Shown here: positions 43,312 through 52,647 of the stretch, piece after piece
Layout: each line of letters opens with the position of its first letter
Numbering within the stretch: the stretch's first letter is position 1
From: an uncultured Flavobacteriaceae bacterium
Lineage (GTDB): Bacteria > Bacteroidota > Bacteroidia > Flavobacteriales > Flavobacteriaceae
Direction: 5' to 3'
DNA: 64,000 bases
Assembly: GCA_947502495.1 (NCBI GenBank)
Contig: CANNAC010000014.1
Span: 1-64,000, forward strand
Made by a program: the position numbers and the translations under genes
Notes under the pieces: model-generated
Told to the model about the DNA's origin: nothing
What the model saw: only the letters and a program-made list of their open reading frames with translations
The model's database searches: none

Positions 43312-43827
43312 TTATTCTTTAAACCAACTAGAATACTTTACATAGTTTTCTGCAATGCGATTAATCTCCCCATGAATCAATTCTTTGCTAATGTCTTTTA
43401 CTTTTTTGGCTGGAACTCCTGCGTAAATGCTTCCTGCTTCTACTCTAGTGTTTGCTGTTACTACTGCTCCTGCCGCAACGATACTATTGCTTTCTATCAC
43501 GCAATCGTCCATTACAATGCTTCCCATGCCTATTAAAACATTATCGTGAATAGTACAACCATGCACGATGGCATTATGTCCTATAGAAACGTTGTTACCT
43601 ATAGTTGTTGGCGATTTTTGATAGGTTGCATGTATTACTGCCCCATCTTGTATGTTTACCTTATTTCCCATTTTAATAAAGTGTACATCGCCACGAATAA
43701 CGGCGTTAAACCACACGCTACATTGGCTTCCAAAACTTACTTCTCCAACGATGGTTGCATTTTCTGCTACGAAGCAGTCTTCTGGTATTTGTGGGTGTTT
43801 GTTGTTTACTGGTAGTATTACTGGCAT
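43312..43827 (-). CDS. Gamma-carbonic anhydrase-family protein
   Basis: A 171-residue left-handed beta-helix protein built of hexapeptide repeats. Likely zinc ligands are in VIHAT, SIGHNAIVHG (three His across about residues 67-89), which match the gamma-carbonic anhydrase family (CamH/YrdA/PaaY). The family's activity varies; YrdA-type proteins have unclear roles. It is a single gene, divergent from nothing closer than the 234-bp gap on its left and right sides, and its promoter region is AT-rich. Confidence 0.9.
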   Translation of the reverse strand: MPVILPVNNKHPQIPEDCFVAENATIVGEVSFGSQCSVWFNAVIRGDVHFIKMGNKVNIQDGAVIHATYQKSPTTIGNNVSIGHNAIVHGCTIHDNVLIGMGSIVMDDCVIESNSIVAAGAVVTANTRVEAGSIYAGVPAKKVKDISKELIHGEINRIAENYVKYSSWFKE

Positions 43828-43862
43828 CTTAAATTGGTTTATGTTAGTTTCAATTTAGTATT

Positions 43863-43956
43863 AGAGATTTCTCGACACGCTCGAAATAACAATACTTGTG
43901 TTCGTTTTATATGCTTTTACTCTTTTAAGATTTCTAGTCAAGATCGAAATGACAAT
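43863..43956. repeat. Two imperfect-palindrome intergenic repeats
   Basis: AGATTTCT followed 10 bases later by TCGAAAT and then (A/G)ACAA occurs at 43863-43892 and 43928-43955. Each unit can fold partly on itself. Related units (GGAATCAAGTTCCG with TATGACAA near 44875, and CTTCGACTGCGCTCCG with TGACATT near 63157) lie in other gaps. I see no gene in the 44796-44930 gap, only the short repeat TTAGGCAAAAG. Confidence 0.5.
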
Positions 43957-44060
43957 GGCTGTGTTATATCATTTCTTGCTTCGCCCGAATTCTTAAGACC
44001 TTCTTAATCTATTACAACATCATTCTTATTCGTGAGATTGCTACTTAACGCAGGAATGCA

Positions 44061-44795
44061 TTACTTAAAATATGAAAGTAAATCTGCTTTTCTAGATGCA
44101 GAAACCAGGATTTCTTTTCCGCTACTTAATACCACATGTCCGCCTTTTCCTTTTACATATTTGGTTATTTCGTTGACGTTTACCAAATAGCTTTTATGCA
44201 CTCTAGCAAAACCAGAACCGTTTAATGCCTCTTCAAAGTATTTTAAAGTTTTGCTTACTAGTTTCTTTTTATTGGTGTTTAAATATATTTCGGTGTAATT
44301 ATCATCTGCTTTGCAATACAAAATGTTTGCGGTTTCTAACACTTCAAACCCATCTTGTTGCGGAATGGTTATTTTTCCGTTTACCGTATTTGTTTTGGGT
44401 ACTAGAATAGCATCTTGTAAAGCATCTTCTTTGGTTTTAATTTCAACGACATAGTCTACGGCTTTAATAAGTTCATCAATAGAAATTGGTTTCATCAAAT
44501 AATAGCTTGCATGTGCATTTAACGCATCTATGGCATAATGATTATATGCAGTCACAAAAACGGTTTCAAAAGTTCTATCGCCCACTTTATCTAGCAAATC
44601 GAATGCATTACCATAAGGCATTTCTACATCTAAAAAAACAAGATCTAAATCGTTGTTTCGTATCAACACCAAAGCTTCTTCTACATTTGCAGCTTCGCCT
44701 AGAATATTTACATTCGGACAATATTTACCTAGATAGTTTTTTAAAATATCTCTGCTCGTTTTTTCGTCTTCGACTAGTATAGCGTTTAGTTTCAT
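44061..44795 (-). CDS. LytTR-family response regulator
   Basis: A 244-residue DNA-binding response regulator. The receiver domain (1-120) has the acidic pair E9-D10, phospho-acceptor Asp56 in VFLDVEMP, and Lys102. The LytTR DNA-binding domain (about 145-244) has YCKADDNYTEIYL and GFARVHKSYLVN. Start ATG 44795 gives the standard MKLNAILVEDE N-terminus; a longer reading adds 16 unconserved residues. It is 135 bp downstream of the LytS-like kinase gene, its likely partner. Confidence 0.93.
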   Translation of the reverse strand: MKLNAILVEDEKTSRDILKNYLGKYCPNVNILGEAANVEEALVLIRNNDLDLVFLDVEMPYGNAFDLLDKVGDRTFETVFVTAYNHYAIDALNAHASYYLMKPISIDELIKAVDYVVEIKTKEDALQDAILVPKTNTVNGKITIPQQDGFEVLETANILYCKADDNYTEIYLNTNKKKLVSKTLKYFEEALNGSGFARVHKSYLVNVNEITKYVKGKGGHVVLSSGKEILVSASRKADLLSYFK

Positions 44796-44930
44796 ATTAA
44801 TTAGGCAAAAGGTTTTAGGCGTTAGGCAAAAGCTGCCATTCATGCACTTCTTTTAGTAAATTTCTTTAGATAAGGAATCAAGTTCCGTATGACAAATATT
44901 GTTGCATCAGCAATTGCAAATCTTTCATCG

Positions 44931-47105
44931 CTAATCTTTTTTCAGAGTAACTTCTACTCTAGTTCCCTTGTCTCCTTCGGCTTGATAATCGGCAATAAAA
45001 ACATCGACTTTGTCTTTATACATCTCGTTTAAAATGGCAACACGTTTTTTAATGTTATTCATCCCTTGCGAGTTTTGTTTTTTCTGATTTTCCGTTTTTA
45101 GACTTTTCGACTTTTCTCTTCCTATTCCGTCATCTATAATGGCAATGATAATTTCATCGGTACTCCTTTGAGATATATTAATTTCTAGCTTTCCTTTTTC
45201 TTCTTTATAGCGTAAGCCATGCCAAACCGCGTTTTCTATATATGGTTGCAAAAGCATTGGAGGAATTTGAAAGGCATTAACAGCAACATTTTCATCTACA
45301 GTAATGCTATAATCAAACTTATCTTTAAATCTAAAATGTTCTAACTGTGTATAAAGTTCTAATAGATCTATTTCTTTTTGAAGCGGGATAAAATCCTGTT
45401 CGCTATTTTCTAGAACTGCTCGCATGAGTTGCGAAAAATCGGAAAGATATCTATTTGCTGTACGCTCATCATTGGATGCTATAAAACTATTTACAGAGTT
45501 TAATGCATTAAAAATAAAATGCGGATTCATTTGACTTCGCAGTGATTTTAAAGCCAGCAGGTTGTTTGCAAATTTTTGTTGCTTGATATATTTATACATT
45601 AAATATGCTGCAACCAATAACAAAACCACGCCTCCAAAAAGAGAGTAAATAATAAGCTTTTGTCGTTTACTTTGTTCTATAGAAAGCTGGTAATTACTCT
45701 GTGTTAATGCGCGATCACTCTCTAAACTTGTAATTCTATTTTGTTTTTCGGTAATGTTTTTATTAAATCTTGCGGCTTGCGTTATTTCCTGTTCCATTTT
45801 AACATATAAAGCATCCACCGTTTCTTGGTAGGTTTTATAAGCTTCTAATGCGTCCACGAAATTACCAGCATCTCTATAGGTTTCCGACAATTTACGTACC
45901 GCATCCTTTTTCACTAATAAGTCTTCTTTGCTTTCTGCCTCGGCAATACTTTTTTCTAAATAAGGAACCGCATTTACATAATCTTTTTGTTGGTAATATG
46001 CATTTCCAATTTTATAGTTTTGCTTTTGTAAAGTTAAAGCGCTTTCATTATCTAGGATAGTATCGGTTTGTAATTCTGAGATTTCTTCAATGGCTTCTTT
46101 ACGTAACTGAATTTCATCTTCATAAGCCATATTATCATTCTGAAAATCGGCAACCTTCACTTTCTCTTCTACCGCTCTTTTTTTATTCTCTTGCGAAGCT
46201 AAGTCCAAAGAATTTTTAAAATACGTATTTGCTTCCGTTAGCTTTCCACTTTCATTATAGGCTTCACCAATTTTTGAATTTAAGTCCGTAATTTTCGGTT
46301 TAATAAGATGTTTTTCGGCGATAGCAAGTCCTTTTTTGTAGTTAGAAATTGCAGTATCTAATTGTACAATTTTCTTGTATACATCTCCTAAACCTTCATA
46401 ATAAAGCGTTTTTTGATAGTTAGAAAGGCTTTTGTCATTTATACTTTGATAAGCCTGTAAACTTTCTTGGTAGTCTTTATTCTTAAAATATGCTTTTGCT
46501 AATTTTAAATGTACTTCGTTTAAGGTATTATTCTGAAGGCTAATTTTGTAATTCGAAATCGCTAAATCATACTGTTTCCAATGCATATATACATCGGCAA
46601 GAATCTCGTACGCTTCTGCATTTTGTTTGGTCGAATTACTTTGGGATAATGCTTCGGTTATAAACTGAATACTTTTTTCTGCATCCGTTTTTAAATACGT
46701 ATCTGCTGAATCTATAATACTATGAAACGGCATAATAGCAGTTTTCCGTTTATAAACACCTTTATCTTGATTGGTTTCTGGGTTTACCTCAACGGTTATT
46801 CTTTCATCATCCTTAATGGTATAATATACCGTTTTAATGCCTTTATGCGCAATGGTTAGCTCATCTCCTTTTTTTGCTTGAATTCTAAAATCCCCAGAAA
46901 GATTGGTCGTTGTGTATGCGCCACCATTTACAGAAATTTGCACATTAGTAATTGGTTTACGTGTTTCACTTTCTACTACCGAACCTTTTACTACAAAACT
47001 AGCGTCTTCTTCATCTCGCTCTAATTCGGCATTTTGTTGTGCCAATAAACCGCCTGTAAAAAACAGAAAGCTTAAAACGAGCATATATTTTATGATGTGT
47101 TTCAT
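44931..47105 (-). CDS. LytS-like sensor histidine kinase with TPR and CarboxypepD domains
   Basis: A 724-residue membrane kinase. It has a signal peptide (to LLAQ), a carboxypeptidase-like beta-sandwich at about residues 37-110 (VVKGSVVESETRKPITNVQISV), tetratricopeptide repeats at about 130-430, a coiled coil, and one membrane span at about 480-503. The cytoplasmic His-kinase segment has QMNPHFIFNALN with His529, followed by a HATPase domain with NAVWHGLRYKEEKG and DDGIGREKS. It is a sensor with a large periplasmic part that phosphorylates the LytTR regulator downstream. The signal is unknown. Confidence 0.9.
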   Translation of the reverse strand: MKHIIKYMLVLSFLFFTGGLLAQQNAELERDEEDASFVVKGSVVESETRKPITNVQISVNGGAYTTTNLSGDFRIQAKKGDELTIAHKGIKTVYYTIKDDERITVEVNPETNQDKGVYKRKTAIMPFHSIIDSADTYLKTDAEKSIQFITEALSQSNSTKQNAEAYEILADVYMHWKQYDLAISNYKISLQNNTLNEVHLKLAKAYFKNKDYQESLQAYQSINDKSLSNYQKTLYYEGLGDVYKKIVQLDTAISNYKKGLAIAEKHLIKPKITDLNSKIGEAYNESGKLTEANTYFKNSLDLASQENKKRAVEEKVKVADFQNDNMAYEDEIQLRKEAIEEISELQTDTILDNESALTLQKQNYKIGNAYYQQKDYVNAVPYLEKSIAEAESKEDLLVKKDAVRKLSETYRDAGNFVDALEAYKTYQETVDALYVKMEQEITQAARFNKNITEKQNRITSLESDRALTQSNYQLSIEQSKRQKLIIYSLFGGVVLLLVAAYLMYKYIKQQKFANNLLALKSLRSQMNPHFIFNALNSVNSFIASNDERTANRYLSDFSQLMRAVLENSEQDFIPLQKEIDLLELYTQLEHFRFKDKFDYSITVDENVAVNAFQIPPMLLQPYIENAVWHGLRYKEEKGKLEINISQRSTDEIIIAIIDDGIGREKSKSLKTENQKKQNSQGMNNIKKRVAILNEMYKDKVDVFIADYQAEGDKGTRVEVTLKKD

Positions 47106-47310
47106 TGGATATGGTTACAAAGTATAAACTTACATACTTTAATTTACACTTAAAAACTACATCTAGTGTCTTTTCGGTTTTTTTACCCTTCAAAAGTTGC
47201 GTTCCCTAAGTATAAAAAAGGCTTTACGCATGCATTTAGCCATTTCACGCATTGGTGGTTTTTCTTTAAAAACTTTGGTAATAAGTTTACTAAGAATTTA
47301 AAAACAACCC

Positions 47311-48324
47311 ATGAAAAAGCACATACTTACTTCTTTAATTATTTTATACACGATCTCCAACTTTGCACAAATAAAAGGAAATGCCATTTCGATTTCTAGA
47401 CAAAACATTGCATCCAAAAATTTAGGAAATGGGTATACCTACGGAAATAATAGCAATGCATTTCAACATCAAAACTTAATACCAAATCCAACAATAACTT
47501 TAGATGTAAAAGCCTTAAGTAATATTGTTGCGAGTTCCTACACGGCTGTTTTCAATATTACACAAATAGGAGAAACGTCGGAAGAAACCAATAACTTAAT
47601 AAAAGAACGAACGCAAAAACTGAGAAACGACTTAGCTTCTAAAGGGATTACTGCAAATGACTTTGTTATCGACGTTATCTCTTTTGTGCCTGTTTACGAG
47701 ACGATTGTTGAAAAAAAATTATTCAGCAAAACCTATGTCGAAGTACCTAAAGGATTTGAATTACAGCAAAATATTCATATTCAGTTTACTAAAGTCGAGC
47801 AATTTGAAAACATTCTAGCGGCTTGTGCAAACAACGAAATCTACAACCTGGTAAAAGTAGATTACTTTATAGATAACCTTCAGGAAGTATATAAAAACCT
47901 TCGTATAGAAATCTTAAAAGAATTAAAAGAAAAACAAGAATTCTACAAAAACTTGGGCTTCGACTTAACGCTATACACACCAACTATTGCAGACAATAAG
48001 TATTGTTATTTCCCTAGAGACTTCTATAAAAACTACCAAGCATTTAATAGTATTTCGATGGAAGCTTTAAAGAAAAACAAAGGTGTTTATGAGGTAAAAA
48101 AGCAAACGTCTTATTACTATGATCCTATTTCTTATAGCCATTACGATGTGGTTATAAACCCTTCGATTGTAGAACCAGTTATACAAATAGGAATGGAAAT
48201 TAAACTACAATATACACCAAAACCAAAAGAAGAAAAACCAACCGAAAAAGAAGTAATTAAAAATAAATACTACATCATTTCTCCAGACGGAAGCATCGAT
48301 ATAAAAGAAATAAAAACAACATAA
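47311..48324 (+). CDS. Exported SIMPL (DUF541)-like protein
   Basis: A 337-residue exported protein with a signal peptide ending NFAQIKG (about residue 19). The region of about 65-265 has the SIMPL-domain pattern: a strand ITLDVKALSNIVASSYTAVF, a helix rich in TNNLIKERTQKLRNDLASKGI, and GITANDFVIDVISFVPVYE. The C-terminus is Pro/Glu/Lys-rich. SIMPL proteins are periplasmic with unknown roles. A von Willebrand-A lipoprotein gene follows by 18 bp in the same direction. Confidence 0.7.
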   Translation: MKKHILTSLIILYTISNFAQIKGNAISISRQNIASKNLGNGYTYGNNSNAFQHQNLIPNPTITLDVKALSNIVASSYTAVFNITQIGETSEETNNLIKERTQKLRNDLASKGITANDFVIDVISFVPVYETIVEKKLFSKTYVEVPKGFELQQNIHIQFTKVEQFENILAACANNEIYNLVKVDYFIDNLQEVYKNLRIEILKELKEKQEFYKNLGFDLTLYTPTIADNKYCYFPRDFYKNYQAFNSISMEALKKNKGVYEVKKQTSYYYDPISYSHYDVVINPSIVEPVIQIGMEIKLQYTPKPKEEKPTEKEVIKNKYYIISPDGSIDIKEIKTT

Positions 48325-48342
48325 CAATTAAAAACAAAAACT

Positions 48343-49503
48343 ATGAAAACAATATTCAAAATGAGTTTACTAACATTCATTTTTGTTAGTATAACCGCAT
48401 GTCAAGCAAAAGAAAAAAAACAACAAACAGCATTGGCTGTAGTACATCAACCTAAAACAGATAAGCCAAGCAAACAGTTTATTAAAGTCGCATTATTATT
48501 AGATACTAGTAATAGTATGGATGGATTAATAGATCAAGCAAAAGCGCAACTTTGGGAAATTGTAAATGAACTTTCGTATGCAAAATGTGAAGATGCCAAA
48601 CCAAACCTTCAAATTGCATTGTACGAATATGGCAACGATAATTTAAATGGAGACGAAGGCTTTATACGTCAGGTATTAGCTTTTAGTCAAGATTTAGATG
48701 AAATATCTAAGGAATTATTTTCACTAACTACAAGAGGCGGCAATGAGTTTTGTGGTCAGGTAATTCAAACATCTATAGACCAATTACAATGGGGAACGAA
48801 TCCAGACGATTTAAAACTTATTTTTATTGCCGGAAATGAGGCATTTACACAAGGAAGCGTAAATTATAAAGACGCTAGTAAATTAGCACACACGAAAGAT
48901 GTTACTGTAAACACTATTTTTTGTGGCGACTACAACCAAGGTATTTCTAGTTCCTGGAAAGATGGCGCAGATTTAACACATGGTAATTATATGGCAATAA
49001 ACCACAATCATGCAACCGTGCATATCGCTTCGCCTTATGATGATAGTATTTTACAACTAAATAGAAAGCTTAACAAAACCTATGTTGCTTATGGAAGTTC
49101 TGGAAAAGACAAAATGAAAAACCAATCGGAACAAGATGATAATGCACAAGGTTATAGTGAAGCAAACGCGGTGAGTAGAGCAGTGAGTAAAAGTTCTCAT
49201 TTATATAAGAATGCTTCTTGGGATTTAATTGATGCTAGTGAAGACGAATCTTTTGCATATGAAGAATTAAAAGAAAACCAATTACCTCAAGAGCTTAAAG
49301 GTAAAACGGAAGCAGAAATGAAAACCTATTTAGATACCAAACGAAAAGAGCGTGAAGCGATACAAACACAAATTCAAGATTTAAACTTAAAGCGTAAGCA
49401 ACATCTTGCTAAGCAACAAAAAGGAGACAATGACAATTTAGAAAACGCAATGCTTGGTGCTATTAAAACACAAGCGAAAAAGAAAAATTACAAATGGGAA
49501 TAG
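48343..49503 (+). CDS. Von Willebrand factor A-domain lipoprotein
   Basis: A 386-residue lipoprotein; the lipobox ends ITAC with Cys20. Residues 48-230 form a VWA domain with the metal-ion-dependent adhesion motif D54-T-S56-N-S58, and the Thr/Asp needed for MIDAS may follow in TTRGGNEFCG and FIAGNEAF. The C-terminal third is a Lys/Glu/Gln-rich coiled coil. VWA domains bind proteins. It lies 18 bp behind the SIMPL gene, and a terminator follows. Confidence 0.88.
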   Translation: MKTIFKMSLLTFIFVSITACQAKEKKQQTALAVVHQPKTDKPSKQFIKVALLLDTSNSMDGLIDQAKAQLWEIVNELSYAKCEDAKPNLQIALYEYGNDNLNGDEGFIRQVLAFSQDLDEISKELFSLTTRGGNEFCGQVIQTSIDQLQWGTNPDDLKLIFIAGNEAFTQGSVNYKDASKLAHTKDVTVNTIFCGDYNQGISSSWKDGADLTHGNYMAINHNHATVHIASPYDDSILQLNRKLNKTYVAYGSSGKDKMKNQSEQDDNAQGYSEANAVSRAVSKSSHLYKNASWDLIDASEDESFAYEELKENQLPQELKGKTEAEMKTYLDTKRKEREAIQTQIQDLNLKRKQHLAKQQKGDNDNLENAMLGAIKTQAKKKNYKWE

Positions 49504-49526
49504 TTTTAGATTCTAGAATAAACCCA

Positions 49527-49565
49527 ATAAAAAAGCCTTCATAATGTATGAAGGCTTTTTTTATA
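49527..49565. terminator. Bidirectional terminator, VWA and PorP/SprF genes
   Basis: Stem AAAAGCCTTCAT/ATGAAGGCTTTT has a five-base loop and flanking A and T runs. It lies between convergent genes. Confidence 0.85.
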
Positions 49566-49579
49566 TTATTATAATATCA

Positions 49580-50581
49580 TTAGTTAATTGCAGGACAATT
49601 ACAATGGTATCTCTCTTTTCTACAGTTAAAGTTTAATCCAAGTGTTACTTGGTGAAAACCTCCATTATTAAAAACTACAGAATTCGCTTGATATGCATAG
49701 GTATACGCAAACATGAAGTTATTGTAGTTAATACCTAATATAGGAGAAACGTATTGTAATTTCTGACTATTAATACTACTACCATCAATATACTCCGCAC
49801 CATCTAAACTACGTCTGTAAGATAACCCGGCCCATACTTGACCAAAGTCCATTTTCTTATATGCTTTAAGGTTTAAATCAAAAGAAGACTCTTTTGTTCC
49901 ATCTTTATATTGAAACAAGATAGAAGGCTCATAAGACCAATCGCTACCAAACTTACCAAAACCATAACCGGCAGAAAGTAAATAGCGTCTTAAGTTACTT
50001 GTAATTTCAATATCGTTATTAATTCCTTTATTATTCAACACATTCTTTACTGTTGCATGTGCGTAGAAATTATATAGGTTATAAGAAAAACCTAAATCCA
50101 TATTGAAATTCGTAGAGCTTTGCTCTATTCCCGCAATAATAGGATCAAAAGGCTCATTTAAGAAAGCCGTTTCATCTAATTTATATTGTATCATTCCAAT
50201 ACTTAATCCAAAAGAAAGCTGATTTAAATCTACTTCACTTCTAGAAAACATTAAATGGTGTGCATAGGTTAAATACATACCGTTTTGAGAATGGTACCCA
50301 TTTTTATCTGAATATACAATGGCTCCAATACCAGATTGGGTTTCACCAATTCTGCTGTTTACACTTACAGTTGCAAGTTGTGGCGCATCATCTTGACCAA
50401 ACCATTGTTGTCTACCTGTAATTCTTAACTTCGCACAATTTGCAGCTCCAGCCATTGAAGGATGGATTAAATAGTAGTTATCAGTTAAGTAATCGGTATA
50501 AATAGGAAGTCCTTCTTGAGCTTTTACAAACTGCGAGCAAAAGACTACAACAGCTAAAAGGGATAACTTTTTTAAATTCAT
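49580..50581 (-). CDS. PorP/SprF-family type IX secretion membrane protein
   Basis: A 333-residue outer-membrane protein with a signal peptide ending VKAQ, followed by the family signature PIYTDYLTDNYYLIHPSMAGAANCAKLRITGRQQWFG, and about 14 beta strands. PorP/SprF proteins anchor or help secrete type IX substrates at the surface; they usually lie next to a large adhesin gene, which is absent here. Start ATG 50581 was preferred over TTG 50596. It is transcribed alone. Confidence 0.9.
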   Translation of the reverse strand: MNLKKLSLLAVVVFCSQFVKAQEGLPIYTDYLTDNYYLIHPSMAGAANCAKLRITGRQQWFGQDDAPQLATVSVNSRIGETQSGIGAIVYSDKNGYHSQNGMYLTYAHHLMFSRSEVDLNQLSFGLSIGMIQYKLDETAFLNEPFDPIIAGIEQSSTNFNMDLGFSYNLYNFYAHATVKNVLNNKGINNDIEITSNLRRYLLSAGYGFGKFGSDWSYEPSILFQYKDGTKESSFDLNLKAYKKMDFGQVWAGLSYRRSLDGAEYIDGSSINSQKLQYVSPILGINYNNFMFAYTYAYQANSVVFNNGGFHQVTLGLNFNCRKERYHCNCPAIN

Positions 50582-50826
50582 AGTTTTGGTTTTCAAGGCA
50601 AATTGGTTAAAAATGCACTTTCTTACATATGTTACAACTTAATATTTTGTATTAAATTATATTATTAGTCACCAAATATATAAAATTTAGTCTTTATAAA
50701 TAATGTTATAAAAGTTAAAGATTTAAGTTCTTCGTCGTAAATCGATAATAACACACATAAGAAAAGCTAAATATATAGATAACTGTTGAGTTCTTTTAGT
50801 ATTTTTGCAAAAAAAATTGATAGACA

Positions 50827-51729
50827 ATGAATACGTTTAAAGTCTCTATACAAGAAACCAACAATCCTACTATAATTAAGTTTGAGTTAAATCAATTTGT
50901 AACGAAGCACCAAAGCTTTGAGTTTAACAACATTGACGAAGCAAAAAACTCTCCTTTAGCACAGCAATTATTCTACCTTCCTTTTGTAAAGAAGGTCTAT
51001 ATAACTAGTAATTTTATCGCTGTAGAGCGTTTTAACATTGTAGAATGGAAAGATGTACAAGCAGAAGTTGCCGAACAAATAGAAAGTTATTTAAATAATG
51101 ATGGTATTGTAGTTGAAGAAGAAGCTACTCCAAAAAAAGTTCCTGTAACCGTTTATGCAGAAAGCACACCTAATCCTTCTGTTATAAAATTTGTAGCTAA
51201 CAAAAAATTAGTTGCTGCTACTTTTGAGTTTACTTCTATTGATGAAGCAAAAGCTTCTCCTCTAGCTTCTGAATTATTTCACTTTCCTTTTGTAAAAAGT
51301 GTTTTTCTTGATGAAAACTATGTTTCTATTACCAAGTATGAAGTTGCAGATTGGAATGATATTACTATGGAACTTCGTGAGTTTATTAGAACATTTATAG
51401 AAAACGGAAAAGAAGTAGTGATTGCTAATGCACCAGAAGTAGTTAAAAAATCTACGGAAGCATTAGATAAAACCTATGAAAATCTAGACGATACCTCTAA
51501 AGAAATAATCAATATTCTAGAAGAATATGTAAAGCCAGCTGTTGCTAGTGATGGTGGAAACATTCAGTTTGAATCGTATGATCCAACGACCAAAACAGTA
51601 AAAGTTATCTTACAAGGAGCTTGTAGTGGTTGTCCATCTTCTACCTATACTTTAAAAAGTGGTATTGAGAATATGCTTAGAGAAATGATGAAAGGTAGAG
51701 TCGAGATTGTGGAAGCTATAAATGGATAA
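50827..51729 (+). CDS. Nfu-type iron-sulfur carrier with duplicated N domain
   Basis: A 300-residue protein of the NifU/Nfu family. Two N-terminal Nfu_N domains (about 1-95 and 112-205) repeat the pattern NPTIIKFELNQ and NPSVIKFVANK, with SPLAQQLFYLPFVKKVYI and SPLASELFHFPFVKSVFL. The C-terminal NifU domain (about 220-300) has the cluster-binding C266xxC269 in GACSGCPSS. It would carry 4Fe-4S clusters to apo-proteins. Two N domains instead of one is notable but seen in this phylum. It is transcribed alone. Confidence 0.93.
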   Translation: MNTFKVSIQETNNPTIIKFELNQFVTKHQSFEFNNIDEAKNSPLAQQLFYLPFVKKVYITSNFIAVERFNIVEWKDVQAEVAEQIESYLNNDGIVVEEEATPKKVPVTVYAESTPNPSVIKFVANKKLVAATFEFTSIDEAKASPLASELFHFPFVKSVFLDENYVSITKYEVADWNDITMELREFIRTFIENGKEVVIANAPEVVKKSTEALDKTYENLDDTSKEIINILEEYVKPAVASDGGNIQFESYDPTTKTVKVILQGACSGCPSSTYTLKSGIENMLREMMKGRVEIVEAING

Positions 51730-51858
51730 GACTCTTTTTATCTGTTAAAACCGCATTTTATCTAATAGTTCAATCCATACTAATTACATTTCCCTTTTGC
51801 TCTAATTATTTGTAAATTTAGGTTTCAAAACAATGTTTAACTTAAAACAATACATATT

Positions 51859-52059
51859 ATGGCAATAATGAAAGTAATTGAAGTATTAGCAAATTCTGAC
51901 AAAAGTTGGGAAGATGCAACTAAGAAAGCAGTAAAACATGCTTCTAAAAGTGTAAAAAACATTAAATCTGTTTTTGTACAATCGCAAAGTGCAGTAGTTA
52001 ATGATGATGAAGTTACCGAGTTTAGAGTAAACTTAAAACTAACTTTTGAAGTGAAATAA
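51859..52059 (+). CDS. Dodecin
   Basis: A 66-residue dodecin-family protein. It has the compact beta-alpha-beta-beta pattern: MKVIEVLANSDKSWEDATKKAV, the SVKNIKSVFVQSQSAVV segment with Gln at about 48, and FRVNLKLTFEV. Dodecamers bind riboflavin or FMN and may store or buffer flavins. Flavin-pocket residues in this variant look partly changed, for example W19 kept. A terminator follows. Confidence 0.93.
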   Translation: MAIMKVIEVLANSDKSWEDATKKAVKHASKSVKNIKSVFVQSQSAVVNDDEVTEFRVNLKLTFEVK

Positions 52060-52079
52060 TTTCAAAAGTATATAATCTT

Positions 52080-52114
52080 ATAAGCGTTCTATTCATAGAG
52101 CGCTTTTTTTTTGC
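52080..52114 (+). terminator. Terminator after dodecin
   Basis: Stem AAGCGTTCTAT/ATAGAGCGCTT (one mismatch) has a two-base loop and a run of eight T. Confidence 0.8.
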
Positions 52115-52166
52115 TTTAATTTAGCTAACTTTGGTTATAATTTTTTAAAACAACTAATTTATAGAT

Positions 52167-52526
52167 ATGACAATATTAGCAACCGTATTAGTAGCCTTTG
52201 TAGCTTTTGAACATTTTTACTTTTTAGTACTAGAAATGTTTTTATGGACAACACCTAAAGCAATTAAAGCCTTTGGTCTTGAAAGTGTAGATTTTGCAGA
52301 AAAAACAAAAGTATTAGCCGCAAACCAAGGCTTGTACAATGGTTTTTTAGCGGCAGGATTAGTATATGGTTTGGTTTTTAATAACAGCAGTATGATCCTC
52401 TTTTTATTAAGCTGTATTGTAGTTGCTGGAATCTACGGAGCGTATTCTACAAAGAAAATTAAATTATTTTACTTTCAATCTGTTCCCGCAATATTAGCAT
52501 TACTATCTTTCTTCTTATTTTACTAA
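52167..52526 (+). CDS. DUF1304 membrane protein
   Basis: A 119-residue inner-membrane protein with four transmembrane segments. The motif FEHFYFLVLEMFLWTTPKAIKAFGL and ANQGLYNGFLAAGLVYGL identify DUF1304, a family without known function. It is transcribed alone, with a TAACTTTG -7-like element 35 bp before the start. Confidence 0.88.
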   Translation: MTILATVLVAFVAFEHFYFLVLEMFLWTTPKAIKAFGLESVDFAEKTKVLAANQGLYNGFLAAGLVYGLVFNNSSMILFLLSCIVVAGIYGAYSTKKIKLFYFQSVPAILALLSFFLFY

Positions 52527-52647
52527 TTATAGCGATGAAATAAGAATTTCAAAGAATACCTTTTTAAATAGTATTTGTTTAACACTACTATTTATTTAAG
52601 TACTTATTTTTGCAAAATAAATTATTAATTAATCACAAAATAAAATT

